64,000 nucleotides of DNA from Macrococcoides bohemicum (GTDB lineage: Bacteria > Bacillota > Bacilli > Staphylococcales > Staphylococcaceae). Numbering within the stretch: position 1 is the stretch's first letter; each line of letters starts with the position of its first letter. A program made the translations under genes and the position numbers. A model generated the notes under the pieces. That model did not search any database and had not been told where the DNA came from. It worked only from the letters and a program-made list of their open reading frames with translations. Of this stretch, positions 45,968-54,101 are shown one piece after another. The DNA lies in the NCBI RefSeq assembly GCF_042658685.1, contig NZ_JBHSQY010000029.1. One strand, 5' to 3'.

Positions 45968-45993
45968 GTGGTTTTAGCGGAATGTCCTCCCAC
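45968..45993 (-). promoter_or_regulatory. L1-binding-site mimic before rplA
   Basis: On the minus strand GTGGGAGG-ACATT-CCGCTAAAACCAC: the two strands GTGGGAGG and CC...ACCAC mirror the helix 76/77 L1 site in 23S rRNA (GGUGGGAGG ... CCUUGAAAUACCAC). Located 20-45 bases before the rplA start, so bound L1 would block translation. Confidence 0.65.
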
Positions 45994-46057
45994 GGGCACT
46001 GTCTATAACAGTGCAAGAGCAGACTTAGATAAGTCTGCTTGTTAAATCTTAAAATAA

Positions 46058-46480
46058 CTATTTAATTTCTACACCCATACTACGAGCAGTACCAGCAACA
46101 ATTCTTATTGCCGCTTCAACGCTTGCTGCATTTAAATCTTCCATTTTAGCTTCAGCGATTTCACGTACTTGATCTTCAGTTACTGTAGCAACTTTAGTCT
46201 TGTTAGGTTCACCAGAACCTTTTTCGATTTTAGCTGCCTTTTTAAGTAAAACTGCTGCAGGTGGTGTTTTAGTGATAAATGTAAATGAACGATCTTCAAA
46301 TACAGAAATTTCAACCGGAATAATTAAACCTGCTTGTTCTTGTGTACGTGCGTTAAATTCTTTACAGAATCCCATAATATTAACACCTGCTTGACCTAAT
46401 GCTGGACCAACTGGTGGCGCTGGATTCGCTTTCCCTGCTGGGATTTGTAATTTAACAACTTTGATTACTTTTTTAGCCAC
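46058..46480 (-). CDS. rplK: 50S ribosomal protein L11
   Basis: 140 residues. The frame opens at an ATG at 46489, but the GTG at 46480 lies 6-7 bases after AGGAGGTG and gives VAKKVIKVVKLQ, matching other L11 proteins (starting MAKKV). IPAGKANPAPPVGPALGQAG and FITKTPPA are conserved. Binds the GTPase-associated centre. First gene of rplKA. Confidence 0.96.
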   Translation of the reverse strand: MAKKVIKVVKLQIPAGKANPAPPVGPALGQAGVNIMGFCKEFNARTQEQAGLIIPVEISVFEDRSFTFITKTPPAAVLLKKAAKIEKGSGEPNKTKVATVTEDQVREIAEAKMEDLNAASVEAAIRIVAGTARSMGVEIK

Positions 46481-46507
46481 GATGTGCACCTCCTATAATA
46501 TCGTGAT

Positions 46508-46539
46508 GTGGTCACAGGGTATGATATTTACCCTCCCAC
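46508..46539 (-). promoter_or_regulatory. L1-binding-site mimic before rplK
   Basis: On the minus strand GTGGGAGGGTAAATATC and ATACCCTGTGACCAC: again GTGGGAGG paired with ACCAC around an internal loop, in the rplK leader 28-60 bases before the start. Suggests L1 represses both cistrons. Confidence 0.6.
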
Positions 46540-46571
46540 TCAACAACCGTACTAATTAGCACGACCATAAA

Positions 46572-46600
46572 ATATTACCACTTACTCATAAAAATTGCAA
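46572..46600 (-). promoter_or_regulatory. rplKA promoter
   Basis: On the minus strand TTGCAA (46595-46600), 17-base spacer, TAATAT (46572-46577), in the nusG-rplK gap. Confidence 0.6.
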
Positions 46601-46634
46601 GTGAAAATTTACATTTCATTTTTTAAAATTTTTA

Positions 46635-47180
46635 TTATAATTTTTCGATTTGATCGAATTCAACTTCAACTGGTGTTTCACGACCAAACATATCTACTAA
46701 TACTGTTAATTTGTATTTATCGATATCGATTTCTTTCACTTCACCAATCTGGTTTGTGAAAGGACCGCTCGTTACGCGCACTTGTTCACCAACTTCAATT
46801 TCAACATCAATCGTTTTTTCGTTCATACCCATTGATTTCAAAATAAACTTAGCTTCTTCTGGTAATAATGGATTTGGTTTAGATCCTGCACCGGCAGATC
46901 CTACGAAACCTGTAACACCTGGCGTGTTACGTACAACATACCAAGATTCATCCGTCATCACTAATTCAACTAAAACGTAACCAGGGAATGTTTTCTTTAC
47001 TGATGTTTTTGCTTTACCGTCTTTAATTGTTGTTTCCTCTTCTTCCGGAATAACAACTCTAAAGATTTGATCTTGCATATTCATAGATTCTAGACGTTTT
47101 TCTAAGTTGTCTTTTACTTTGTTTTCATAGCCTGAATACGTATGAACTGCGTACCAATGCTTTTTGCTTTCCTCAGACAT
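46635..47180 (-). CDS. nusG: Transcription elongation/antitermination factor NusG
   Basis: 181 residues. NGN domain with WYAVHTYSGYENKV near 9-22 and FPGYVLVEL, VRNTPGVTGFVG; C-terminal KOW domain with GEQVRVTSGPFTNQIGEV near 128-145. Binds RNA polymerase and links it to the ribosome or pausing. Starts 11 bp after secE. Confidence 0.98.
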   Translation of the reverse strand: MSEESKKHWYAVHTYSGYENKVKDNLEKRLESMNMQDQIFRVVIPEEEETTIKDGKAKTSVKKTFPGYVLVELVMTDESWYVVRNTPGVTGFVGSAGAGSKPNPLLPEEAKFILKSMGMNEKTIDVEIEVGEQVRVTSGPFTNQIGEVKEIDIDKYKLTVLVDMFGRETPVEVEFDQIEKL

Positions 47181-47191
47181 AATATGCCTCC

Positions 47192-47371
47192 TTAATTAAT
47201 TAATCGAATAAGCTCAGAAATGCCTAAATCGATTGCGTAAAAGAAAATAATAAAGAATAATACAGTTAATACTACGATTGTTGTATCTCTAACAACTTCC
47301 TGACCAGTTGGCCATGAAGTTTTTTTCATCTCAGAAATAACACCTTGAAAGAAATTTTCTTTATGTTCCAT
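47192..47371 (-). CDS. secE: Preprotein translocase subunit SecE
   Basis: 59 residues: cytosolic amphipathic helix (GVISEMKKTSWPTGQEV, the conserved KTSWPT element) and one membrane helix (VVLTVLFFIIFFYAIDLGI). The frame stays open up to 47455, but the ATG at 47371 has GGAGG 7-8 bases upstream and gives the normal size. Part of SecYEG. Followed by nusG. The usual rpmG (L33) gene that precedes secE in Staphylococcus and Bacillus is not seen. Confidence 0.95.
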   Translation of the reverse strand: MEHKENFFQGVISEMKKTSWPTGQEVVRDTTIVVLTVLFFIIFFYAIDLGISELIRLIN

Positions 47372-47492
47372 GCGTTTGCCTCCGTCATGTTTAAATTGAT
47401 AAAAAATAGACCGAACCGTAATTCGATACTTATTTTTTAGTGCTATATTGTTCATGTCTAATCATCACATTAATTCATTCTAATCCTAGTTT

Positions 47493-47521
47493 AATATAAC
47501 GGTGAAATTGTAATTTGTCAA
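47493..47521 (-). promoter_or_regulatory. secE-nusG promoter
   Basis: On the minus strand TTGACA (47516-47521), 17-base spacer, TATATT (47493-47498). It begins right at the sigH stop codon. Confidence 0.8.
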
Positions 47522-47522
47522 A

Positions 47523-48149
47523 CTAACATGTACCTTGTATGAAGGATTTAATCTTAACTTTCAGTCTTGAAATCGCATTATGAATTGTTTTCAACGATTC
47601 ATTCTCAATTGCTGCCATCGCTTTGACAGGCATCTGTTCCTTCAAATATTCAAGGACGCGATATTCAAGCGGACTCAATTGTAATGCAACAGGTGTCATA
47701 CGTGACTGTAAATCAACAAGTTCACTTTCAATATCAGGATGCAAAGCGTTCACATCTTGTATGAACGCTTCAAGCGATGGTTCATCGTCATACTGCGTCG
47801 TTTCAAAGCTAACAATAGGACGATTGCGCTCTTTCTGCAAGTCCCTCACATAATCCAGCAGTGCATATTTCAAATGGTAGAAATAAAACCTTTCAAAATT
47901 GTCGCTCTTTAATGGATCATAAACTTTCACTGCCTGATATAACGCAATCAGACTCTCTTGATATAAAGCTTCATGGTCTCTATACGAAATTTTACGAATA
48001 TGCACTTCAATACCATTACGTAGTCTTGCTACAAGACTATCAAAAGCATCAATATTACCACTCTGAATATCTTTAACAATTTGTTCTATTGGCTTTAGAT
48101 GATACATTGTTTGTTCTTCACAAATCACTTGTGTATAAGTTTTAAACAT
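47523..48149 (-). CDS. sigH: Alternative sigma factor SigH
   Basis: 208 residues. Sigma-70 family, region 2 at about 35-110 (FYFYHLKYALLDYVRDLQK contacts -10 DNA) and region 4 at about 150-205 (LSPLEYRVLEYLKEQMPVKAMAAIE, HTH; part quoted). In staphylococci SigH sits at this same place and drives the competence genes; it is cryptic or switched by gene rearrangement in S. aureus. The start at 48149 has GAGGT 9 bases upstream; an ATG at about 48107 (MYHLKPIEQ) is an alternative with poorer site. Weakly conserved even within the family, so sequence alone is only moderate evidence. Confidence 0.8.
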   Translation of the reverse strand: MFKTYTQVICEEQTMYHLKPIEQIVKDIQSGNIDAFDSLVARLRNGIEVHIRKISYRDHEALYQESLIALYQAVKVYDPLKSDNFERFYFYHLKYALLDYVRDLQKERNRPIVSFETTQYDDEPSLEAFIQDVNALHPDIESELVDLQSRMTPVALQLSPLEYRVLEYLKEQMPVKAMAAIENESLKTIHNAISRLKVKIKSFIQGTC

Positions 48150-48226
48150 GCGCTTAACCTCTAGATGTGTTTTTCTTTAGGTTAAATGTAATAAATGATT
48201 ATCTCAAACAATAAAATTATCTTGAA

Positions 48227-48745
48227 TTAATAATCTCCGCGCCTTAATCTCTCTAATCGCTCTTTCGTTTCCTGATCGATTTCAATACGTGTACGCGGTT
48301 TATTGTTATCCATCTTTACCATATCTTTCGCCACATTGATTTCTTCTTCACGCAAATTGTTGATAAACTCACGGGACGGGATCCTTAACGCACCGCTTCC
48401 AAATATCGTATGCTGTTCTGATAAATCACTTGTTACGACCTTGATCGTTGTAATGTGCTTTTCATACATCTCGTAGACAAGCCGTTCAATGACTGCATCA
48501 GCCGTTTCCTTTTCCCGAGAATAGACAACACGGATGCCATGAATTACTTCTTCGCGCTCATGTGATTTCACATCATATGCATCGAACACTACAATCATTT
48601 CGTCCGCAATACGTGCATTATAATTCGCGATTTCAAGCAATAGTTGAATACGTGCCTCTTCTAATGATTCTTGTGCGAGTTGTTTAAGTCTTGAACTTTG
48701 TCCGATAACATTATAACCATCAATGATAGTATATTTTTTTATCAT
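48227..48745 (-). CDS. rae1: Rae1/YacP NYN-domain ribosome-associated endonuclease
   Basis: 172 residues, NYN (PIN-like) nuclease: IIDGYNVIGQS near 7-17 with the first Asp, VVFDAYDV near 52-59, and a C-terminal basic tail (RIEIDQETKERLERLRRG). Rae1 of B. subtilis cleaves mRNA in the ribosomal A site. Overlaps the rlmB stop by 4 bases (ATGA), so coupled to it. Same order as in Bacillus and Staphylococcus. Confidence 0.87.
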   Translation of the reverse strand: MIKKYTIIDGYNVIGQSSRLKQLAQESLEEARIQLLLEIANYNARIADEMIVVFDAYDVKSHEREEVIHGIRVVYSREKETADAVIERLVYEMYEKHITTIKVVTSDLSEQHTIFGSGALRIPSREFINNLREEEINVAKDMVKMDNNKPRTRIEIDQETKERLERLRRGDY

Positions 48746-49494
48746 GCGTCTAGCGGGTTCCTTTTGCGATAAACTTCGTACATTAACAAACTCGCTGCCA
48801 CTGAAGCATTCAAACTATTAACATGTCCAACCATTGGCAAGTGAATTAAGAAGTCACATTTATCTTTAACGAGCCTACTCATTCCCTCACCCTCTGAACC
48901 GATAACAATCGCAAGGTTCATATTAGCATCCATCTTACGGTAATCGACTGATTTGCTGGCATCCGTCCCCGCAACCCAGTAACCTGCTTCTTTCAGTTTA
49001 TCTATTGCCTGACTAATGTTTGTGACACGCATTACCGGCACATGTTCAATCGCTCCTGTTGAAGCTTTCACAACCGTTTGATTCAAGCTTACTGAGCGAC
49101 GTTTCGGAATCAATATACCGTCTATTCCAATCGCATCTGCCGTTCTTAAAATAGAACCCAGATTATGCGGATCTTCTAAACCGTCAAGAATCATAATCGT
49201 GCTTAACTTATCTTTATCACGTGCATTTAAGAAGTCATCCAGATCAATATATTCATAAGGTGAGATCATCGCCATAATCCCTTGATGTGGTACATCTGAT
49301 AAATGGTCAAGCTTTGATTTCGGTACTGTTTGAACAATAATCTTTCTTTCCTTACATAAATTTAATATGCTTGAAATTTGTGATTTATTAATACCTTCCT
49401 GGATAAACACTTTATTTATTTCGTGATCCGACTCAATCGCGCTTTTCACAGCATGACGTCCTACTATCATTTCATCAGTTGTTTCTTTTTTCAT
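48742..49494 (-). CDS. rlmB: 23S rRNA 2'-O-methyltransferase RlmB (SpoU/TrmH family)
   Basis: 250 residues. N-terminal L30e-like substrate domain (EMIVGRHAVKSAIE), SPOUT knot with LDGLEDPHNLGSILRTADA near 96-114, VIGSEGEGMSRLV and LPMVGHVNSLNASVAASLLMYE near 222-243 (quoted in part: NSLNASVA). Methylates G2251 in E. coli numbering; the Bacillus/Staphylococcus protein YacO is of the same family. Start overlaps the mrnC stop by one base. Confidence 0.9.
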   Translation of the reverse strand: MKKETTDEMIVGRHAVKSAIESDHEINKVFIQEGINKSQISSILNLCKERKIIVQTVPKSKLDHLSDVPHQGIMAMISPYEYIDLDDFLNARDKDKLSTIMILDGLEDPHNLGSILRTADAIGIDGILIPKRRSVSLNQTVVKASTGAIEHVPVMRVTNISQAIDKLKEAGYWVAGTDASKSVDYRKMDANMNLAIVIGSEGEGMSRLVKDKCDFLIHLPMVGHVNSLNASVAASLLMYEVYRKRNPLDA

Positions 49495-49892
49495 TATTTA
49501 CCCCTCATTTCACATAACGTGATGATTTTATCCAGCAGCGTCTGTAATCTTTCTGTTTCTTTATTTAAATGTAAATAACCGATAACCGCTTCAAGTGCGG
49601 TACTTTTCTTATAAGAAATAACATCTGTATTTTTCGCGCGGGTATGACTTTTGGCATTGCGCCCGCGCATCAGTATTTCTGTTTCCTGTTCAGTAAAATA
49701 ACCTTCATCAACTAAAGTATCAAACGTATGCGCCTGACTTTTAGCAGATACAAAAAATGTTGCCTGACGATGTAGTTCATTCGGTTTTTTATTCTTTTCT
49801 CTTACGATATAATTTCTGACATGTAAATCAAGTACTGCATCACCTAAATAAGCAAGTGTCAGTGGATTATAAAGACTCGCTTCGTTAACCAC
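49494..49892 (-). CDS. mrnC: Mini-ribonuclease III
   Basis: 132 residues: an RNase III catalytic domain without the dsRNA-binding domain. LAYLGDAVLDLHVRNYIV near 14-31 and GRNAKSHTRAK and STALEAVIGYLHL (EAxxGxL) carry the acidic residues of the active site. Matures the ends of 23S rRNA. GTG start overlapping the cysS stop by 8 bases. Confidence 0.93.
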   Translation of the reverse strand: MVNEASLYNPLTLAYLGDAVLDLHVRNYIVREKNKKPNELHRQATFFVSAKSQAHTFDTLVDEGYFTEQETEILMRGRNAKSHTRAKNTDVISYKKSTALEAVIGYLHLNKETERLQTLLDKIITLCEMRGK

Positions 49893-51279
49893 GTTTAAAT
49901 CTCACACCTTGTGCAGTATCTTCTAAAATAATATTTTGCTCTTTTAATAAGTCGCGAATTTCATCTGCACGTGCAAAGTTTCGTCCTTTACGTGCTGTTT
50001 CACGTTCTGCTATTAATGCTTCGATGTCAGCATCAAGCAATTCTTTTTCTTCAACCAGTTTGACACCTAATACTTCGCTAAAGATTTCGAACACTTCCAG
50101 GAAACGATCGATTACTTTTAAATCTGTTGATTCATTCTGATTATAGATATTGGCTTGTTTCGCTAATTCATACCAAGCTGTTATTGCATTTGCTGTATTA
50201 AAATCATCGTCCATCGCTGTTTCAAACTGAACTAAAATATCATCAACTACTTTGATCATCTCAGTGTGATCAACAATACCTACAGAAATTTCTTTTCTTT
50301 CCTGCAGTGCTGCATATGCATTTTGAATACGTTCAAGTCCTGCTTTCGCACTAGAAACAAGTTCCATATTGTAGTTGATTGGATTTCTATAATGTACGCT
50401 GATCATAAAGAAGCGCAATACGTTCGGATTAACTTCTTTAATGATATCGTGCACTAAAATAAAGTTACCCAATGACTTACTCATCTTTTCATTATCAATA
50501 TTGATAAATCCGTTATGCATCCAGTAATTTGCAAATGTTGTGTCATTATGTGCTTCAGATTGCGCGATTTCATTCTCGTGGTGTGGGAATGTTAAGTCAG
50601 AACCACCTGCATGGATATCAATAGAATCACCTAAATGTTTCTTCGCCATTACTGAACACTCGATATGCCAGCCCGGTCGACCTTTACCCCATGGAGAATC
50701 CCAGCTAATTTCACCTGGCTTTGCTGATTTCCATAACGCGAAATCTAACGCATCATCCTTTAATTCACCCGTTGCAATACGTGCACCGACTTTAAGTTCG
50801 TCAATTGACTGATGACTTAACTTCCCGTATCCATCAAATTTACGTGTTCTAAAATAAACATCTCCGCCACTTTCGTATGCGTAGTCTTTCTTAATCAATT
50901 CTACGATAAACAAAATAATATCATCCATATGATCCATAACACGTGGGTGATGTGTCGCATGCTTACAATTAAGGGCACTCGTATCTTCGAAGTATGCTTC
51001 AATAAAACGATCAGCTACTTCCGGCACAGTAGAATTTAATTCATTTGCAGCTTTAATTAGTTTGTCGTCAACGTCTGTAAAGTTTGACACGTAGTTGACT
51101 TCATAGCCGCGATATTCAAAGTAACGTCTAACGACATCGAAACTGATTGCAGGACGTGCATTACCGATGTGAATGTAATTGTATACGGTAGGACCGCACA
51201 CATACATCTTCACCTTACCTTCTTCTAATGGTACGAACTTTTCTTTTTTACGACTTAACGTGTTATATAACGTAATCAT
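49885..51279 (-). CDS. cysS: Cysteinyl-tRNA synthetase
   Basis: 464 residues, class I. MYVCGPTVYNYIHIGNARPAI near 25-45 with HIGN as the HIGH motif (zinc Cys nearby), zinc ligands in CKHATHHPR and ECSVMAKKHLG, KMSKSLGNF is the KMSKS motif. Two TTG codons precede the ATG at 51279; the ATG is 9 bases after AGGAG. Starts within the end of cysE, so the cysE-cysS unit is coupled and should respond to the cysteine T-box upstream. Confidence 0.95.
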   Translation of the reverse strand: MITLYNTLSRKKEKFVPLEEGKVKMYVCGPTVYNYIHIGNARPAISFDVVRRYFEYRGYEVNYVSNFTDVDDKLIKAANELNSTVPEVADRFIEAYFEDTSALNCKHATHHPRVMDHMDDIILFIVELIKKDYAYESGGDVYFRTRKFDGYGKLSHQSIDELKVGARIATGELKDDALDFALWKSAKPGEISWDSPWGKGRPGWHIECSVMAKKHLGDSIDIHAGGSDLTFPHHENEIAQSEAHNDTTFANYWMHNGFINIDNEKMSKSLGNFILVHDIIKEVNPNVLRFFMISVHYRNPINYNMELVSSAKAGLERIQNAYAALQERKEISVGIVDHTEMIKVVDDILVQFETAMDDDFNTANAITAWYELAKQANIYNQNESTDLKVIDRFLEVFEIFSEVLGVKLVEEKELLDADIEALIAERETARKGRNFARADEIRDLLKEQNIILEDTAQGVRFKRG

Positions 51280-51904
51280 CAACAATCTCTCCTTTTTTTG
51301 TCGCCTCTATATGACGTTCTAATTCTTTTAATTTTTCATAAATCGGATCCGGTAAATTTGCATGTTCAAAGCTCTTACCGACTTTAACACCATTTTGTTT
51401 TACAATGTGTCCGGGAATACCTACTACAGTAGAAAAGTCGGGTACACACTTCAATACGACAGAATTCGCACCAATATTCACATTGTTACCGATTTGAATA
51501 TTCCCGAGTACTTTAGCGCCTGCCGCAATTAACACGTTATCTCCGATATCAGGGTGACGTTTACCATTCTCTTTCCCTGTACCGCCTAACGTCACACCTT
51601 GATAAATTGTTACGTTATTGCCAATCGTACACGTTTCACCGATGACAATCCCCATACCATGGTCAATGAACAATCTTTTACCGATCTTTGCACCAGGATG
51701 GATTTCAATGCCCGAGAAAAATCTTGAAATTTGACTGATAGCACGTGCGATAAAATACATTTTATGATTAAAGAACCAGTGCGCAACTAAATGCCACCAT
51801 ACAGCGTGTAATCCTGAGTATGTCAAAAACACTTCTAAACTACTTCTTGCAGCCGGGTCCTGTTCAAACACCATATTAATGTCATCTTTAATTCTTGCGA
51901 ACAT
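51263..51904 (-). CDS. cysE: Serine O-acetyltransferase
   Basis: 213 residues. Left-handed beta-helix with PGAKIGKRLFIDHGMGIVIGE near 70-90 (catalytic Asp-His) and GVTLGGTGKENGKRHPDIGDN; makes O-acetylserine, the direct precursor of cysteine. The start at 51904 has GGGAGGTG 5 bases upstream; the TTG at 51919 is inside it. First gene after a T-box. Confidence 0.93.
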   Translation of the reverse strand: MFARIKDDINMVFEQDPAARSSLEVFLTYSGLHAVWWHLVAHWFFNHKMYFIARAISQISRFFSGIEIHPGAKIGKRLFIDHGMGIVIGETCTIGNNVTIYQGVTLGGTGKENGKRHPDIGDNVLIAAGAKVLGNIQIGNNVNIGANSVVLKCVPDFSTVVGIPGHIVKQNGVKVGKSFEHANLPDPIYEKLKELERHIEATKKGEIVDDYVI

Positions 51905-51921
51905 ACACACACCTCCCAATA

Positions 51922-51957
51922 TAAAAAAGAAGCACCTCTAAAATAAGAGGTGCTTCT
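51922..51957 (-). terminator. T-box terminator
   Basis: AGAAGCACCTCT / AGAGGTGCTTCT, 12-bp stem, then TTTTTTATATT on the minus strand. Alternative pairing with the T-box motif forms the antiterminator. Confidence 0.9.
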
Positions 51958-52105
51958 GCACGGTTCCACTCTGATTAGTAGATAAGTCTACTCACTTTAA
52001 AATATTTAAATAGAATTCATGAGATGCATTCAACAATTAATTTATCACATACTCGCACCAACCGTATGCTCTCTTTAGATAATTTAACTATCTACTTATT
52101 CTCAT
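51922..52105 (-). promoter_or_regulatory. Cysteine T-box riboswitch before cysE-cysS
   Basis: The T-box motif reads AGAGTGGAACCGTGC (minus strand, 51958-51972) just before a terminator stem AGAAGCACCTCT / AGAGGTGCTTCT with a T run. Further upstream, the specifier loop holds TGC (cysteine) at 52055-52057 within GGTTGGTGCGAGTATG, followed by stem III (GTAGACTTATCTAC). Uncharged tRNA-Cys should allow readthrough into cysE and cysS. Confidence 0.9.
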
Positions 52106-52111
52106 AATCTG

Positions 52112-52139
52112 ATTATAATAGATTGCGATTATTTTTCAA
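52112..52139 (-). promoter_or_regulatory. Promoter of the cysE T-box
   Basis: On the minus strand TTGAAA (52134-52139), 16-base spacer, TATAAT (52112-52117), just after the gltX stop. Confidence 0.75.
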
Positions 52140-52153
52140 CTATTTTTGTTTCA

Positions 52154-53605
52154 TTATGCGTAAACACTTAAACGCTCGATTACTTTATCCTTACCTAATA
52201 ACTCCATTGTATTTGGTAATTCAGGACCATGTGTTTGGCCAGATACCATCACACGAATCGGCATGAATAAGTTCTTACCTTTAATACCAGTTTCTTTCTG
52301 AACCGCTTTAATTGCAGCTTTAATGCTTGCCGCATCAAAAGTATCTAATGCTTCAAGCTGAGCTGTTAAAGATTTTACTAACTCAGGTACTTGCTCACCG
52401 TTTACAACTTCTGATGCTTCTTCGTCTAAAGCTAATTCATCTTTGAAGAATAACTCAGATAATTCAACGATTTCACCAGCGTAGCTCATTTGTTGTTGAT
52501 ATAAACTTACTAAAGATTTCGCCCATGCAAGTTCTGCTTCTGTTGGGTTATTTGAAATAAGACCTGCTTTTTCCATGTGTGGTAACGTCATTTCAAATAC
52601 TGTATCTAAATCTTTTGTCTTCATATATTGGTTGTTGATCCATGCAAGCTTTTGTTTATCAAAGAATGCTGGTGATTTACTTAAACGTTTCTCATCGAAC
52701 ATTTCGATAAATTGCGCTTTAGAGAAGATTTCTTCTTCACCTTCTGGAGACCAGCCAAGTAATCCGATAAAGTTGAATAATGCTTCTGGTAAGTAACCTA
52801 AATCATGATATTGTTCAATAAATTGAATGATTGAACCATCTCGTTTAGATAACTTCTTACGGTCTTCATTTACGATTAATGTCATGTGACCAAACGTCGG
52901 GATATCGTATCCTAACGCTTCATAAACCATCATTTGTTTCGGTGTATTTGAAATATGATCATCACCACGGATAACGTGAGTGATTTCCATGAAGTGATCA
53001 TCGATTGCTACCGCGAAGTTATACGTTGGAATACCATCTTTTTTCACGATAACCCAGTCACCGATCCCGTTAGAATCAAATGATACTTCACCTTTAACCA
53101 TATCATTAAATGTATAAGTTTTATCTTTCGGTACACGAATACGAATAGCAGGTTCGCGACCTTCAGCAATTAAAGCCGCTTCTTCTTCTTTTGTTAAGTG
53201 TGCATGTTTACCACCGTATCTCGGCATTTCTCCACGTGCAAGCTGTGCTTCACGTTCTGCTTCTAACTCTTCAGATGTCATGTAACAACGATAAGCTTTA
53301 TCCTCAGCTAATAACTTTTCAATGATTGGATTATAAATATGCGCACGCTCAGATTGACGGTAAGGACCATATCCTCCATCTTTATCAATCGATTCATCCC
53401 AGTCCATCCCTAACCATTGTAAGAACTTTAACTGACTCGCTTCTCCGCCTTCAACATTACGCGCAGTATCTGTATCTTCAATACGGATGATAAAATCTCC
53501 GCCGTTATGTCTTGCAAATAAATAGTTAAATAATGCAGTACGTGCATTACCGATGTGTAAGAAACCAGTCGGACTTGGTGCATATCTTACTCTTACTTTA
53601 CTCAT
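52154..53605 (-). CDS. gltX: Glutamyl-tRNA synthetase
   Basis: 483 residues, class I. HIGNARTALFN near the start (HIGN) and KLSKRDGSIIQF (KLSKR) form the two ATP motifs; GHMTLIVNEDRKKLS in between. The ATG at 53605 is 8 bases after TGGAG; GTG 53614 overlaps the site. It charges tRNA-Glu and, in organisms without GlnRS, tRNA-Gln as well. Follows ispF with 13 bp. Confidence 0.97.
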   Translation of the reverse strand: MSKVRVRYAPSPTGFLHIGNARTALFNYLFARHNGGDFIIRIEDTDTARNVEGGEASQLKFLQWLGMDWDESIDKDGGYGPYRQSERAHIYNPIIEKLLAEDKAYRCYMTSEELEAEREAQLARGEMPRYGGKHAHLTKEEEAALIAEGREPAIRIRVPKDKTYTFNDMVKGEVSFDSNGIGDWVIVKKDGIPTYNFAVAIDDHFMEITHVIRGDDHISNTPKQMMVYEALGYDIPTFGHMTLIVNEDRKKLSKRDGSIIQFIEQYHDLGYLPEALFNFIGLLGWSPEGEEEIFSKAQFIEMFDEKRLSKSPAFFDKQKLAWINNQYMKTKDLDTVFEMTLPHMEKAGLISNNPTEAELAWAKSLVSLYQQQMSYAGEIVELSELFFKDELALDEEASEVVNGEQVPELVKSLTAQLEALDTFDAASIKAAIKAVQKETGIKGKNLFMPIRVMVSGQTHGPELPNTMELLGKDKVIERLSVYA

Positions 53606-53618
53606 TATATTCACTCCA

Positions 53619-54101
53619 TTAATTAGTTTTCTTTAATAATAATACCACAGCTTGAGCTTGTATCCCCTCTTGTCTGCCTAAATAGCCCATCTTCTCATTC
53701 GTCGTTGCTTTGACGTTAACATTGAATATGTCTGTATTTAACACATTTGCAATCGATTCACGCATCGCATCGATATGAGGTCTGAATTTCGGCTTTTCAG
53801 CGATAATTGTGGCATCTAGATTTCCGATTTCATAACCGAGTTCCAGTACATGCTGGTAGGCGTTTTTCAGTAAAACTTTAGAATCCGCACCCTTATATTT
53901 CGGGTCATCGTCCGGGAAGAATTTACCGATATCACCAAGTGAAACCGCACCTAATATTGCATCTGTAATCGCATGTAGTAATACGTCGGCATCACTATGG
54001 CCCAGTAATCCTTTATCGTGAACAAGCTCAATCCCGCCGATGATCAAAGGCCTGCCTTCGATTAATTGGTGTACATCATATCCATATCCAATTCTCATCA
54101 T
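53619..54101 (-). CDS. ispF: 2-C-methyl-D-erythritol 2,4-cyclodiphosphate synthase
   Basis: 160 residues, trimeric zinc enzyme of the MEP isoprenoid pathway. GYDVHQL (metal D and H) near 7-13, LLGHSDADVLLHAITDA near 33-49, and ATTNEKMGYLGR near the end. The ATGATG at 54101 lies against the ispD stop. Normally found in Bacillus; in S. aureus this position lacks ispD-ispF, where isoprenoids come from mevalonate, so presence here is notable. Confidence 0.93.
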   Translation of the reverse strand: MMRIGYGYDVHQLIEGRPLIIGGIELVHDKGLLGHSDADVLLHAITDAILGAVSLGDIGKFFPDDDPKYKGADSKVLLKNAYQHVLELGYEIGNLDATIIAEKPKFRPHIDAMRESIANVLNTDIFNVNVKATTNEKMGYLGRQEGIQAQAVVLLLKKTN

